A stretch of DNA of 64,000 nucleotides from Comamonas testosteroni TK102 (GCF_000739375.1 NZ_CP006704.1:806001-870000); one strand, 5' to 3'. Shown: positions 9,035 through 18,698, counted from the first letter of the stretch. Numbers and translations are program-made. Notes: generated by a model not told the origin, from the sequence alone.

Positions 9035-10126
9035 GTGGAAATAGTGCGTATTGATCTGGGAGAGCGCAGCTATCCCATCGTGATTGCAGAGGGCCAGCTT
9101 GCCCTGGGCTCCACGTGGCAGGCATTGCCCAAGGCGGCGGCGGCTCTGGTGGTGACGAATGATGTGGTGGCTCCGCTTTATCTCTGCGCGCTCAAACAGG
9201 CCCTGAGCAGCCAATATGCCCAGGTCCATGAGGTGGTGCTGCCCGACGGCGAAGCGCACAAGGACTGGCAGACGCTGAACCTGATTTTCGACGCCCTGCT
9301 GCAACACGGCTGTGACCGCAAGACGGTTCTGTTTGCACTGGGTGGCGGGGTGGTGGGGGATATGACGGGTTTTGCTGCCGCCAGCTATATGCGCGGCGTG
9401 CCTTTTGTGCAGGTGCCGACCACGCTGCTGTCCCAGGTCGACTCCTCGGTGGGGGGCAAGACGGCCATCAACCACCCGCTGGGCAAGAACATGATTGGGG
9501 CCTTCTACCAGCCACAGCTGGTGCTCTGCGATCTGGCCACGCTGGATACCCTGGCAGAGCGCGAACTGAGCGCAGGTCTGGGTGAGATCATCAAATACGG
9601 CCCGATTGCCGATATGCAGTTCTTTGACTGGCTCGAGCAGAACATGGACGGCCTGTTGCGCCGTGATCGCGGCCTGCTTGCCCATGCCGTCAAGCGCAGT
9701 GTGGAGATCAAGGCCTGGGTGGTCGGGCAGGACGAGAAGGAGTCCGGTCTGCGCGCGATTCTCAATTTCGGTCACACCTTCGGCCATGCGATCGAGGCCG
9801 GCATGGGCTACGGCAACTGGCTGCACGGAGAGGGTGTGGCGGCCGGCATGGTGATGGCGGCAGAGCTCTCCCAGCGTCTGGGTATGGTGGATGCGGGCTT
9901 TGTGACTCGCCTGCGCACCCTGATCGGGCGTGCGGGTTTGCCGGTGCGCGGAGCGGTCATCGATGCCCGGGACAACGCCGGCCGATATCTGGAGCTGATG
10001 CGGGTCGACAAGAAATCCGAAGCCGGTGAAATCCGTTTTGTGCTGATCGATGGTCCGGGACAGGCCGTGACGCGCTCGGCCCCCGATGCGCTGGTGCGTG
10101 AGGTGATCGAGAGTTGCTGCGCTTGA
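9035..10126 (+). CDS. aroB: 3-dehydroquinate synthase
   Basis: A 363-residue NAD- and metal-dependent enzyme converting DAHP to 3-dehydroquinate. Motifs visible are [12 protein letters not shown], the Gly-rich [46 protein letters not shown] and the metal-binding [15 protein letters not shown] at 9035 lies six bases after AGAGG (9024-9028) and is preferred; the TTG at 9029 abuts that site. It sits in the standard aroK-aroB pair. Confidence 0.95.
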   Translation: MEIVRIDLGERSYPIVIAEGQLALGSTWQALPKAAAALVVTNDVVAPLYLCALKQALSSQYAQVHEVVLPDGEAHKDWQTLNLIFDALLQHGCDRKTVLFALGGGVVGDMTGFAAASYMRGVPFVQVPTTLLSQVDSSVGGKTAINHPLGKNMIGAFYQPQLVLCDLATLDTLAERELSAGLGEIIKYGPIADMQFFDWLEQNMDGLLRRDRGLLAHAVKRSVEIKAWVVGQDEKESGLRAILNFGHTFGHAIEAGMGYGNWLHGEGVAAGMVMAAELSQRLGMVDAGFVTRLRTLIGRAGLPVRGAVIDARDNAGRYLELMRVDKKSEAGEIRFVLIDGPGQAVTRSAPDALVREVIESCCA

Positions 10127-10213
10127 CGGATGGCCTGCTTTAGACAGGCTCTGCGGGTAAAGAGCGAGCCCTAGCTGTTAGAGTCATTGCATCGAGTTGT
10201 TGAGGCGATATGC

Positions 10214-11392
10214 ATGACCGCTCTGGCTTCCTATGCCTGCCATCCCCTGCAAAGCCGTGGACGTCGCTTTGCCGAACCTCAGGCTCCCACGCGCAGCGAT
10301 TTTCAGCGCGATCGGGACCGCATTGTTCACTCCTCGGCCTTCAGGCGACTGGTCTACAAGACCCAGGTCTTTGTCAACCATGAGGGAGATCTGTTTCGCA
10401 CCCGGCTCACGCATTCTCTGGAGGTGGCTCAACTGGGGCGCTCCATCGCGCGGTCTTTGCGCCTGGACGAAGACCTGGTTGAAGCCATCTGTCTTGCGCA
10501 TGACCTGGGTCACACCCCGTTTGGACACGCGGGGCAGGATGCGCTCAATGAGTGCATGCAGCCCCATGGCGGCTTTGAACACAATCTGCAAAGCCTGCGG
10601 GTGGTCGACAGGCTGGAGGAGCGCTATCCGGCCTTTGACGGCCTGAACCTGACTTTTGAGACGCGAGAAGGTATTCTCAAGCATTGTTCGCGCGGCAATG
10701 CGCAGCTATTGAATGCACGTGAGCCCGGCGGGGTGGCCCAGCGTTTTCTGGACGGAACCCAGCCTTCTCTGGAGGCCCAGCTATGCAATCTGGCGGATGC
10801 GATTGCCTATAACGCCCATGATGTCGACGATGGTGTTCGGTCAGGCTTGATCACCATGGCCCAGTTGCGCGATGCCGTGCCTTTGTTTGCCCGCTACCAT
10901 GCGGCTACTTTGGCGCAGTGGCCCGATCTGGCAGTGCCGGATGCGCAGCGCAAGCTGCTCTATGAAAGCATTCGCCGCATGCTCAGCGACCAGGTCTATG
11001 ACGTTATCCATCACTCATCTGCCAGCCTGGAGCAGGCGGGCGTGCGCTCGGTGCAGCAGGTGCGTCAGCATGGACGGGCGCTGATAGGCTTCAGCCAGGA
11101 GATGAAGATGCAGTCTCTGGAGCTCAAGCAGTTTCTGTTCGGGCAGCTTTACCGGCATCCCCAGGTCATGCAGACCATGAACCATGCCCAGCAGATGGTG
11201 AAAGAGCTGTTTGCCGCCTATATGCTGGAGCCCGAGCGCATGAAGCCGCGCTTTGTCCAGCGCGCCCACCTTGCCGATACCCTGCATGAGCGTGCGCGTG
11301 TGGTGGCCGACTTTGTTGCGGGTATGACGGACCGCTATGCGGCGCACGAGCATGAGCGCATCACCGGGATGAGACTGCTGACAGAGGCCTGA
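10214..11392 (+). CDS. dgt: Deoxyguanosinetriphosphate triphosphohydrolase-like protein (HD domain)
   Basis: A 392-residue HD-superfamily phosphohydrolase of the dGTPase-like family, which hydrolyses dNTPs to nucleosides and triphosphate. It shows the family opening RSDFQRDRDRIVHSSAFRRL, then the metal-binding residues in THSLEVAQLGR and AHDLGHTPFGHAG, and ADAIAYNAHDVDDG further on. Length is that of the shorter betaproteobacterial form rather than the roughly 500-residue E. coli enzyme, so substrate preference is uncertain. The ATG at 10214 is preferred over an upstream in-frame codon at 10187. Confidence 0.9.
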   Translation: MTALASYACHPLQSRGRRFAEPQAPTRSDFQRDRDRIVHSSAFRRLVYKTQVFVNHEGDLFRTRLTHSLEVAQLGRSIARSLRLDEDLVEAICLAHDLGHTPFGHAGQDALNECMQPHGGFEHNLQSLRVVDRLEERYPAFDGLNLTFETREGILKHCSRGNAQLLNAREPGGVAQRFLDGTQPSLEAQLCNLADAIAYNAHDVDDGVRSGLITMAQLRDAVPLFARYHAATLAQWPDLAVPDAQRKLLYESIRRMLSDQVYDVIHHSSASLEQAGVRSVQQVRQHGRALIGFSQEMKMQSLELKQFLFGQLYRHPQVMQTMNHAQQMVKELFAAYMLEPERMKPRFVQRAHLADTLHERARVVADFVAGMTDRYAAHEHERITGMRLLTEA

Positions 11393-11547
11393 AGGACGCT
11401 CGCCAACGGTCTTGCGGCCGGCGGCAAGCATGGCCCAGGCCGGATCGCTAAAATATCGGCTCTGTGTATCTAGAGCCGGAATATTTCCCGCCCAGTGCGC
11501 ATTCTTTGGGGGCGATAGCCCCCGTTTGCATTTTGGAGGGCCTTGTC

Positions 11548-12165
11548 ATGACCGAAACTTCAACCATCGCCGATCAGGCCTTCCCGCCAGAGCTTGTGAT
11601 TGCGGATACCGTGCGCTGGCTGGAAAAGGCAGTCATCGGCCTCAATCTTTGCCCCTTCGCAAAGGGCGTGCATGTCAAAGCCCAGATCCACTATGTCGTC
11701 AGCGATGCGAGCGATGCGCAGGGCGTGGCTGATGCCCTGCATCGCGAGCTCGAGGCACTGGCCGAAGCCAGTGCGGAAAAACGCGATACCACGCTGCTGA
11801 TCCTGCCCCATGCCTTGCAGGATTTCCTGGACTTCAATGACTTTCTCGAAGTGGCCGACGCCATGGTCGAGGAGCTGGATCTGGGCGGTATCTTGCAGGT
11901 CGCCTCGTTTCATCCTCAGTTCCAGTTTGAGGGCACGGATGTGGACGATGTCACCAACTGCACCAACCGCTCTCCCTATCCCATCTTGCATTTGCTGCGC
12001 GAAGACAGCATCGACAAGGCGGTGGAAGTGTTTCCGGAGGCAGAAACGATTTACGAACGCAATATGGAAACGCTGGAAAAGATCGGCATCGAAGGTTGGC
12101 TGGATCTGGATGTCGGCGCCCGCTGCCCGATGAGCGGCCATGGTGAGGCAAAGGCAGGGAAGTGA
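11548..12165 (+). CDS. DUF1415 family protein
   Basis: A 205-residue soluble protein of unknown function. The start at 11548 follows a good ribosome site (GGAGGG). The recognisable family segments are WLEKAVIGLNLCPFAKGV near the N-terminus, with a conserved Cys-Pro-Phe-Ala, then FLDFNDFLEVAD, QVASFHPQFQFEGT and NCTNRSPYPILHLLRE, which together define DUF1415. Conserved Cys and His residues suggest a metal or redox centre, but this is inference. It overlaps the following methyltransferase by TGATG, so the two are probably co-translated. Confidence 0.88.
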   Translation: MTETSTIADQAFPPELVIADTVRWLEKAVIGLNLCPFAKGVHVKAQIHYVVSDASDAQGVADALHRELEALAEASAEKRDTTLLILPHALQDFLDFNDFLEVADAMVEELDLGGILQVASFHPQFQFEGTDVDDVTNCTNRSPYPILHLLREDSIDKAVEVFPEAETIYERNMETLEKIGIEGWLDLDVGARCPMSGHGEAKAGK

Positions 12166-13070
12166 TGGCCAAGACCGAAAAAAAGCAGAGCCTGCAAAAG
12201 CCCGCCCAAGCAGGTGCGCAAGATATTGCCCAGCAACTGGGGCTCAAGCCCGGCCAGAGCATAGAGCTGCTCAAGGCCCTGCATATCCTCACGCGCGAGG
12301 GCAGGCTCAATCAGGATTCGCGCCGCAAGCTCAAGCAGGTCTATCACCTCTATCAGTTCATTGAGCCTCTGCTGACGGAGCTGTCCGGAAATGGGCAGGC
12401 CGTGACGCTGGCCGACCATGGGGCGGGCAAGTCCTATCTGGGCTTCATTCTTTACGACCTGTATTTCAAGGCCCTGGACCAGGGACGGATCTACGGTATC
12501 GAGACACGTGCGCCGCTGGTCGAGGCATCTCAGAAACTGGCCGCCGAGCTGGGCTTTGAGCGCATGGAGTTTCTCAATATGTCGGTGGCCGAGTCCACGC
12601 GAGCAGACTTCATGCCAGTGCAGTTCGATGTGGTCACGGCCTTGCACGCCTGCGATACGGCGACCGATGATGCGATCGCCTTCGGGCTGGAAAAGCAGGC
12701 CAGGGCCATGGTGCTCGTGCCTTGTTGCCAGGCCGAGGTGGCCGCATGCCTGCGCCAGACCAAGGCCATGAGCCTGGCGCGCACTCCGTTGGCCGAGCTG
12801 TGGCGCCACCCGATCCACACGCGCGAGATGGGCAGCCAGATTACCAATGTGCTGCGCTGTCTGTACCTGGAGGCTTGCGGCTACCAGGTCACGGTCACCG
12901 AGCTGGTGGGCTGGGAGCACAGCATGAAGAACGAGCTGATCGTGGCTCGTTACACGGGGCAGAAAAAGCGCAGTGCGGCGCAACGTCTGCGCCAGTTGCT
13001 CGCGGAGTTTGGGCTGGAAGGTCTGGCGGGCGTGCGCTATCCCCATTTGCCGCAAACCAGCGCGGTCTGA
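12165..13070 (+). CDS. SAM-dependent methyltransferase, RRNAD1/METTL25-like
   Basis: A 301-residue protein with a Rossmann methyltransferase core: LADHGAGKSYLGF (motif I), YGIETRAPLVEAS (motif II acidic residue), FLNMSVAE, then ALHACDTATDDAI and VLVPCCQAEV. The His-Ala-Cys-Asp and Pro-Cys-Cys-Gln motifs are those of the Methyltransf_32/RRNAD1-like group. The substrate is unknown; an RNA is plausible. The basic Lys-rich N-terminus (MAKTEKKQSLQK) fits nucleic acid binding but this is inference. Translationally coupled to the DUF1415 gene and convergent with pgi. Confidence 0.8.
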   Translation: MAKTEKKQSLQKPAQAGAQDIAQQLGLKPGQSIELLKALHILTREGRLNQDSRRKLKQVYHLYQFIEPLLTELSGNGQAVTLADHGAGKSYLGFILYDLYFKALDQGRIYGIETRAPLVEASQKLAAELGFERMEFLNMSVAESTRADFMPVQFDVVTALHACDTATDDAIAFGLEKQARAMVLVPCCQAEVAACLRQTKAMSLARTPLAELWRHPIHTREMGSQITNVLRCLYLEACGYQVTVTELVGWEHSMKNELIVARYTGQKKRSAAQRLRQLLAEFGLEGLAGVRYPHLPQTSAV

Positions 13071-13077
13071 GCAGGCT

Positions 13078-13108
13078 TAAAGCATGGCCCTGTCGGGCCT
13101 GCGCTTTA
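13078..13108. terminator. Hairpin between convergent methyltransferase and pgi genes
   Basis: An interrupted inverted repeat, TAAAGC-(2)-GGCCC-(4)-GGGCC-(3)-GCTTTA, occupies the 43-bp gap between two convergent genes. It probably acts as a terminator in both directions, although U-runs are short. Confidence 0.55.
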
Positions 13109-13113
13109 GAGGC

Positions 13114-14718
13114 TCAGCGACTTTGCATCAGGCGCTTCATCAGTTCCTGCGTCGATACGTCCACTCCAGCCCAGTCATTGTGGCTCTGGCGGGCATGCAG
13201 CTGCTTGGCCAGATTCTTGCCCAGCTCCACGCCCCACTGGTCGAAGCTGTTGATGTCCCAGATGGAGCCCGAGACAAAAATGCGATGTTCATACAGCGCA
13301 ATCAAGGCGCCCAGAGAGGCGGGGTCCAGTCTTTCAAGCATCAGGAAACTGCTGGGGCGATTGCCGTCGCAGTCTTTTTCCTGGCCTTCGTCGCAACGCC
13401 CCACCATCAGCGCCTGGGCCTGGGCAATCGCGTTGACCACCAGGCTTTGATGGTGCTCGCCCAGGTATTTGCCGCCGTCGCGCAGGGCGATGAACTCGAC
13501 CGGTATGACATCCGGTCCCTGGTGCAGCATCTGGAAGAACGCATGCTGCCCATTGGTGCCGGGCTCGCCCCAGATCACCGGTGCAGTGGCAGCTGTGAGT
13601 CGAATGCCATTCTTGCTGATGCTTTTGCCATTGCTTTCCATCTCCAGCTGCTGCAGATAGGCTGTCAGGCGGCGCAGGCCATGGCTGTAAGGCGCAATGC
13701 AGCGGCTGGAGAAGTGACAGAAATTGCGATACCAGACGTCCAGCAGGCCCAGGCGCACCGGAAGATTGCTCTCCAGAGGCGCTGTAAAAAAGTGGGCGTC
13801 CATGGCGTGCGCACCGTCCAGTAGCGCTCTGAATTGTTCCGAGCCTATGGCGATGGCAATGGGCAGCCCGATGGCAGACCACAGCGAAAAGCGTCCACCC
13901 ACCCAGTCCCAGAAGCCCAGAGTGCGTTGTATGCCGAACTCTGCGGCCGCCTGTGTATTGGTGGTGAGGGCCACAAAGTGGCGGTCGATTGAGCATGGGG
14001 CCTGCGGATCTTCACTGCCTCCATGAGCGAGAAACCACTGTCTTGCCGAGCGTGCATTCAGCATGGTCTCGGCCGTGGTGAAGGATTTGGAGGCAATCAG
14101 GAACAGCGTGCTTTCCGGTTTGACCCGGCGCAGCACATGTCCCAGTTCGTGGCCGTCCACATTGGAGACAAAGTGAAAGTTCTTGTCCTTGTCTATCCAG
14201 TCCTCAAGGGCATTGACCACGACTTCCGGACCCAGGTGCGAGCCGCCGATGCCGATATTGACGATATCGGTGATCTGCTGGCTGCCCTTGATCTGATCGG
14301 CCAGGGCGAGCATTCGATCCAGCGTGTCGTGCACGTCATGCAGAGCTGAGTGCATGTCCTGGGGCCAGGACCGAAGCACGGGGGACTGGGCGAGCTGCCC
14401 GCCGTCTGCAGGAGTGCGCAGCAGCCAGTGCATCGCGCTGCGCCGCTCGCTGGTATTGATGGCTGCGCCGGCCAGCATGGCGTCGCGCTTGCCTGCGAGC
14501 CGGCTCTCGACGGCGAGCTGTCTCAGCAAGGCCTCGGTCTCGCCAGTCCAGAGGTTCTTCGACAGATCGGCGAAGACATGCGGCGCCTGCATGCTCAGGG
14601 CATCAAGACGTTGTGGGTCTTGTGCAAAAGCCTGGCGCAAATCCAGATGCTGGATCTGCGACCGGTAATGGGTTTGCAAAGCCTGCCAGGCAGGCAGCTC
14701 GTGACAAAGAGTTGTCAA
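13114..14718 (-). CDS. pgi: Glucose-6-phosphate isomerase
   Basis: A 534-residue enzyme interconverting glucose-6-phosphate and fructose-6-phosphate. Two SIS-type domains are visible, with NIGIGGSHLGPEVV, FLIASKSFTTAETM, the signature WDWVGGRFSLWSAIGLPIA, and the catalytic QLEMESNGKS and GEPGTNGQHAFFQ regions. The only reasonable start is TTG at 14718, twelve bases after the tal stop codon, so pgi is the second gene of a tal-pgi operon and probably weakly initiated. Confidence 0.95.
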   Translation of the reverse strand: MTTLCHELPAWQALQTHYRSQIQHLDLRQAFAQDPQRLDALSMQAPHVFADLSKNLWTGETEALLRQLAVESRLAGKRDAMLAGAAINTSERRSAMHWLLRTPADGGQLAQSPVLRSWPQDMHSALHDVHDTLDRMLALADQIKGSQQITDIVNIGIGGSHLGPEVVVNALEDWIDKDKNFHFVSNVDGHELGHVLRRVKPESTLFLIASKSFTTAETMLNARSARQWFLAHGGSEDPQAPCSIDRHFVALTTNTQAAAEFGIQRTLGFWDWVGGRFSLWSAIGLPIAIAIGSEQFRALLDGAHAMDAHFFTAPLESNLPVRLGLLDVWYRNFCHFSSRCIAPYSHGLRRLTAYLQQLEMESNGKSISKNGIRLTAATAPVIWGEPGTNGQHAFFQMLHQGPDVIPVEFIALRDGGKYLGEHHQSLVVNAIAQAQALMVGRCDEGQEKDCDGNRPSSFLMLERLDPASLGALIALYEHRIFVSGSIWDINSFDQWGVELGKNLAKQLHARQSHNDWAGVDVSTQELMKRLMQSR

Positions 14719-14730
14719 AGGAAATTCCCG

Positions 14731-15696
14731 TCAATCTGCAGCCGCTTGCTGCATCAATGCTTCCAGCTTCAGGGTGTCCGCGGTGAAAGCGCGAATGCCC
14801 TCGGCCAGCTTTTCCGTGGCCATGGCATCTTCGTTCAGCGCAAAGCGAAACGAGGCCTGGTCGTACAGAACGCGTTCCTGCGGCTGGGCTCTGGCCTTGT
14901 CCGGGTCCAGTGCGCGAGTCAAAGGCATGGCGTCGTCCTGCTGGGCGCGGAGCTGGGCCAGCAGCTCAGGTGCAATGGTAAGCAGATCGCAGCCCGCCAG
15001 AGCCAGAATCTGACCGGTATTACGAAAGCTTGCACCCATGACCTCGGTGGAAACATCGAAGTGCTTGTAGTAGTCGTAAATTTTCTGTACCGAGCGCACG
15101 CCCGGATCATTGGCGCCGGCCATGGCGGCTTCATCCCATTGCGAGCCGGCCTGCTTTTTGTACCAGTCGTAGATGCGGCCCACAAAGGGCGAGATCAGCT
15201 GGACCTTGGCCTGGCCGCAGGCAACGGCCTGGCAGAAGGAGAACAGCAGCGTCAGATTGGTGTGAATGCCGCGCTGCTCGAGAATGCGGGCCGCTTCAAT
15301 TCCTTCCCAGGTGGCGGCGATCTTGATGAGCACGCGCTCGGTATGGACGCCGGCCGCCTGATACAGCTCGATCAGTCGCTCGGCGCGCGTGACCGTGGCC
15401 ACGGTGTCGAAAGACAGGCGGGCGTCGACTTCGGTGGAAACCCGGCCGGGTATGGTGTTCAGAATCTCGCAGCCGAAGCGCACCAGCGTCCGGTCCATGA
15501 TTTCGTCCAGTCCTCTGTCTTTGAATTGCGCCACGGTGGCGCGCATCAGCGGCGCATATTCGGTCTTTTGAACTGCTTTGAGAATCAGGGATGGATTGGT
15601 GGTGGCATCTTGCGGTTGAAACTGCGCCAACTGATGAAAATCACCGGTGTCCGCGACCACGGTCGTGAATTGCTTGAGCGCCTCCAACTGATTCAT
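14731..15696 (-). CDS. tal: Transaldolase
   Basis: A 321-residue TalB-type transaldolase of the non-oxidative pentose phosphate pathway. Conserved segments are [18 protein letters not shown], and [16 protein letters not shown] with the Schiff-base lysine, followed by [11 protein letters not shown] and ISPFVGRI. Two ATG codons lie at 15702 and 15696; the second is better spaced from AAAGG and is used here. It precedes pgi and is divergent from the RpiR regulator. Confidence 0.95.
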   Translation of the reverse strand: MNQLEALKQFTTVVADTGDFHQLAQFQPQDATTNPSLILKAVQKTEYAPLMRATVAQFKDRGLDEIMDRTLVRFGCEILNTIPGRVSTEVDARLSFDTVATVTRAERLIELYQAAGVHTERVLIKIAATWEGIEAARILEQRGIHTNLTLLFSFCQAVACGQAKVQLISPFVGRIYDWYKKQAGSQWDEAAMAGANDPGVRSVQKIYDYYKHFDVSTEVMGASFRNTGQILALAGCDLLTIAPELLAQLRAQQDDAMPLTRALDPDKARAQPQERVLYDQASFRFALNEDAMATEKLAEGIRAFTADTLKLEALMQQAAAD

Positions 15697-15779
15697 GTCC
15701 ATCCTTTGCTGTGTTTCAAACTAACCAGCAAGTGTAGAGCGTGAATCCCTGATTGAAAACGAGCCTGCGGCCACTCTGT

Positions 15780-15794
15780 TTGATGTTGTATCAA
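15780..15794. promoter_or_regulatory. Candidate operator between tal and the RpiR-family regulator
   Basis: An inverted repeat TTGAT-(5)-ATCAA lies in the 233-bp divergent intergenic region. Its position suits a site for the neighbouring SIS-domain regulator, but it does not match the known gamma-proteobacterial HexR consensus, so the call rests on symmetry and location only. Confidence 0.25.
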
Positions 15795-15929
15795 GGCAAA
15801 CCCTGCTGAATATCTGCGCCTGCCTATTTATTTGCGGAAATATTCAAGTTTTGCGGCCGGTGAGGCGCTTCGGTCTTATGCTCGCCCTTTTACGCACGCA
15901 TTTATTGCCTCCACCTCATCCGCGCCAAT

Positions 15930-16775
15930 ATGCTCGATCGCATTACCGCCTCCCTTCCGTCCCTGGCGCCTGCAGAGCAGCGTGTTGCACGCTTGGTACT
16001 GGCCGATCCGCGGGCCTTCGCTCATCTGCCGGTGCGAGAGCTGGCAGTGCGGGCGCATGTCAGCAAACCCACGGTGGTGCGCTTTTGCCGCAGCATGGGC
16101 TATGACGGCCTGGCGGACTTCAAGCTCAAGCTCGCGGGCAGCGTCAGCGAGGGCGTGCCGTTCATCCATCGCAGTGTGGACAGCGATGACAAGACCAGCG
16201 ATGTCATGGTCAAGGTGGTGGACAACGCGGTTGCCGCGTTTCTGCAGTATCGCAATGCGGCCAGCACGGCGGCCATAGAGCAGGCTGCGCAGGCGATTGC
16301 CGCGACCTGGCAGACCGGCAAGCGCATCGAGTTTTACGGCGCCGGGAATTCGGGCATCGTGGCGCTGGATGCCCAGCACAAGTTTTTCCGCCTCGGTGTG
16401 ACCAGTCTGGCCACCAGCGATGGCCATATGCAGGTCATGAGCGCCACCTTGCTGGGTCCGGGCGATTGCGTGGTCATCATCTCGAACTCCGGGCGCACAC
16501 GAGATCTGATGGATGCGGCGGATATCGCCCGCAAGAACGGGGCCACGACGATTGCCATCACGGCCAGCGGTTCGCCTCTGGCCTCGGCCTGCCAGGTGCA
16601 TCTGGCCGCCGATCACCCCGAAGGCTACGACCGCTACAGCCCCATGGTGTCGCGGCTGCTGCACCTGCTCATCATCGACGTGCTGGCGACCTGCGTGGCA
16701 CTGCGCATCGGGCCTGCCCTGCAGCCGGCGCTGGAGCAGATGAAGAACAATCTGCGCGCCAAGCGCTATACCTGA
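15930..16775 (+). CDS. hexR: RpiR/HexR-family transcriptional regulator (HTH + SIS domains)
   Basis: A 281-residue sugar-phosphate-responsive regulator. The N-terminal HTH_6 domain (about residues 1-77) contains SKPTVVRFCRSMGYDGLADF, and a SIS domain follows at about 120-255 with EFYGAGNSGIVALDAQHKFF and VVIISNSGRTRDLMDAADIA. HexR proteins sense 2-keto-3-deoxy-6-phosphogluconate and control central carbon genes; the adjacent divergent tal-pgi operon supports the same role here. The gene symbol is by homology and context; other RpiR members cannot be excluded. Confidence 0.83.
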   Translation: MLDRITASLPSLAPAEQRVARLVLADPRAFAHLPVRELAVRAHVSKPTVVRFCRSMGYDGLADFKLKLAGSVSEGVPFIHRSVDSDDKTSDVMVKVVDNAVAAFLQYRNAASTAAIEQAAQAIAATWQTGKRIEFYGAGNSGIVALDAQHKFFRLGVTSLATSDGHMQVMSATLLGPGDCVVIISNSGRTRDLMDAADIARKNGATTIAITASGSPLASACQVHLAADHPEGYDRYSPMVSRLLHLLIIDVLATCVALRIGPALQPALEQMKNNLRAKRYT

Positions 16776-16906
16776 AGGCCTGTCTTTACGGCCCTGGCTG
16801 TACGCCCCCCGGGCTTGCACGCCCCTGGCCTTCGGATTGGCAACAGCTGGATGCTCTCTGAATGAGAGCTTCTGTCGCTTGTCTTTAAACGGTTTCAGTG
16901 GAAAAG

Positions 16907-16951
16907 TGCATTGAAATTCTTATAGAGAAGGAGCTGCAAGCTATCAAAAAC
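16907..16951 (-). repeat. Copy of dispersed intergenic repeat (TTTTTGATAGC family)
   Basis: On the reverse strand this segment begins TTTTTGATAGCTTGCAGC and runs into an AT-rich tail containing AATTTCAAT. The same opening and a similar tail (TTTCAATA) occur near 34103-34158, and related starts occur at 43568 and 35834. It lies between the regulator gene and catC and partly overlaps the catC terminator. Confidence 0.5.
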
Positions 16952-16987
16952 AAAGCCCATGCGGCCAGGAGCTGCATGGGCTTTGTT
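16949..16987 (-). terminator. Terminator of the catC-end of the catabolic operon
   Basis: A perfect 14-bp stem (AACAAAGCCCATGC / GCATGGGCTTTGTT) with an 11-base loop lies 32 bases beyond the catC stop. On the reverse strand it is followed by a T-rich run, as expected for an intrinsic terminator of the leftward operon. Confidence 0.82.
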
Positions 16988-17018
16988 ATGGGCGGGCGCA
17001 TGCCCGCCGCTGTCGTGC

Positions 17019-17303
17019 TTACTCCTGCACGATGGAGGAGGGGTGGTTGGCCAGGGGCTTGACCTTGATCTGCATATAAGGGAACAGCGGCAGGCCGCTG
17101 AGCAGGCCGTGCAGCTCGTCATTGCTCTGGACGTCGAAGATGCTGACGTTGGCGTATTCGCCCACCACGCGCCAGATATGGCGCCACTTGCCTTCGCGCT
17201 GCAGCTTTTGCGAGTATTCCTTCTCGTCCTGCTTGATCTGCGCGACCAGGGCAGGGTCCAGCGAGTGGGGGATCTGGACAATCATTTCGACCATGTACAG
17301 CAT
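17019..17303 (-). CDS. catC: Muconolactone delta-isomerase
   Basis: A 94-residue protein with the near-complete CatC pattern: short N-terminal strand with V-M-V-IP, then KEYSQKLQREGKWRHIWRVV, GEYANVSIFDVQSNDELH and LLSGLPLFPYM ending in HPSSI. CatC isomerises muconolactone to 3-oxoadipate enol-lactone as a decamer with catalytic Glu and Tyr residues. It is the last gene of the leftward cluster. No catA or catB is present in the window, so its muconolactone supply must come from elsewhere or its substrate differs. Confidence 0.92.
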   Translation of the reverse strand: MLYMVEMIVQIPHSLDPALVAQIKQDEKEYSQKLQREGKWRHIWRVVGEYANVSIFDVQSNDELHGLLSGLPLFPYMQIKVKPLANHPSSIVQE

Positions 17304-17360
17304 GGGTTCTCCTAGGTGAGGATGTGAACGGAAAAACGGAAAAAGAGCGCCGGCGCCCGG

Positions 17361-18698
17361 TTACAGATGCGGCCAGATCAGCATGGTGCTCGCGTAGATC
17401 ACGCCGACCAGCATCATGGAAACCACGGTATAGCCCATGATGTCCTTGAGCTTGAGCTTGGACAAGGCCAGGGCCGGCAGGATCCAGAAGGGCTGGACCA
17501 GGTCGTTCCAGCCATTGCCCAGCATCACCGACATGGCGGTCTGGGCCTGAGAGGCGCCCAGGGTCTTGGCCGCGTCGATCATGAACGGGCCCTGCAGCAC
17601 CCAGTGGCCGCCGCCCGAGGGCGCGAAGAAGTTGATCACGAAGGAGCTGACCAGCCCCCACAGCGGCAGCGTGTGCTCGCTGGCGATGCTCACGAAGATG
17701 TGGGCGATGGACTCCACCAGGCCCGAGCCATGCATGATGGCCATGATGCCGGCGTAGAAGGGGAACTGCAGGATGATGCCGCCGATGGTCTTGACGCCTT
17801 CATTGACCTTTTCCACGTAGAGCATGGGCGTCCTGAGCAGCAGCACGCCCAGGAACAGGATGAAGAAGTTGATCATGTTCAGGTCGAGGTTGCCGCCCTT
17901 GACGAAGTGCAGCACCACATACGCCATGCCGCACAGGCCGATCAGCAGATTGAGCACGCGGCTGTTGTTCAGGCGGTAGGCCAGGGTCTTCTGGTCGCCC
18001 AGCAGATCGTGGCCTGCGCCGCCCTTGCCTTCGTCGGCGGCCACGGCGGGGTCCAGCTCCACGATCTTCTCGCCGGCCTTGGGATGCATGGCGGCATTCA
18101 GAAGCGGCAGGGCGATGAGCACGGCCAGACTGGTCAGCAGCATGGGTGCGGAGAAGATGGTCTGTGTCAGCGGGATCAGGCCCATGCTGCTCTCGAAGGT
18201 GTGACCCTTGGTCGAGATCAGCACCGGAATCGTGGCCGAGAAGCCCAGGCTGTACATGGTGAAGCCGGTATAGGCCGAGGCGATGATCAGCGGATAGTGA
18301 ACGCCCTTGACCTTGAGCGCCAGCTTGCGCGCCATGATGCCGCCGATCACCAGGCCGAAGCCCCAGTTCAGGTAGCTGCCCACGCAGCCCACGATGGTGG
18401 CCACGATGATGGCCTGGCGCGGTGTGTGCACGTGGCTGGCGATGCGGTCCAGGAAGCGGTTGATCAGGGGCGCGGCCGCCAGCACATAGCCCATGACCAG
18501 GATCACGGCCATCTGCGTGGTGAAGGCCAGCAGGCTCCAGAAGCCCTTGCCCCAGTCCTCGACCACGAGATTGACGGGCCGGCTTTCCACGGCAAAGGCC
18601 AGGACCATGGTCAACAGGGTCAGCAGGATGGCGAAGACGAAAGGGTCGGGCAGATACTTGCGCATCAGCTCGGTGAAGAAGGCGGTGATTTTCGACAT
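17361..18698 (-). CDS. atoE: AtoE-type short-chain fatty acid/organic acid transporter
   Basis: A 445-residue polytopic inner-membrane protein with about 10-12 hydrophobic segments, starting MSKITAFFTELMRKYLPDPFVFA. Family-typical parts are MAVILVMGYVLA, NWGFGLVIGGIMARKLA, and FAPSGGGHWVLQGPFMIDAAK followed by GNGWNDLVQPFWILP near the C-terminus. The AtoE family imports short-chain fatty acids such as acetoacetate or butyrate; in this aromatic-acid cluster the substrate could be a small organic acid or lactone intermediate. The ATG at 18698 has GGAGAC upstream. Confidence 0.87.
   Translation of the reverse strand: MSKITAFFTELMRKYLPDPFVFAILLTLLTMVLAFAVESRPVNLVVEDWGKGFWSLLAFTTQMAVILVMGYVLAAAPLINRFLDRIASHVHTPRQAIIVATIVGCVGSYLNWGFGLVIGGIMARKLALKVKGVHYPLIIASAYTGFTMYSLGFSATIPVLISTKGHTFESSMGLIPLTQTIFSAPMLLTSLAVLIALPLLNAAMHPKAGEKIVELDPAVAADEGKGGAGHDLLGDQKTLAYRLNNSRVLNLLIGLCGMAYVVLHFVKGGNLDLNMINFFILFLGVLLLRTPMLYVEKVNEGVKTIGGIILQFPFYAGIMAIMHGSGLVESIAHIFVSIASEHTLPLWGLVSSFVINFFAPSGGGHWVLQGPFMIDAAKTLGASQAQTAMSVMLGNGWNDLVQPFWILPALALSKLKLKDIMGYTVVSMMLVGVIYASTMLIWPHL

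Noticed and set aside
15780..15794. Classic HexR operator
   Set aside because: The symmetry is only 5 bp per arm and does not match the published HexR consensus; kept only as a weak candidate feature.
16949..16987. Possible regulatory attenuator before the regulator gene
   Set aside because: It lies after both the regulator (+) and catC (-) and has its U-run on the reverse strand, so it is the catC terminator.
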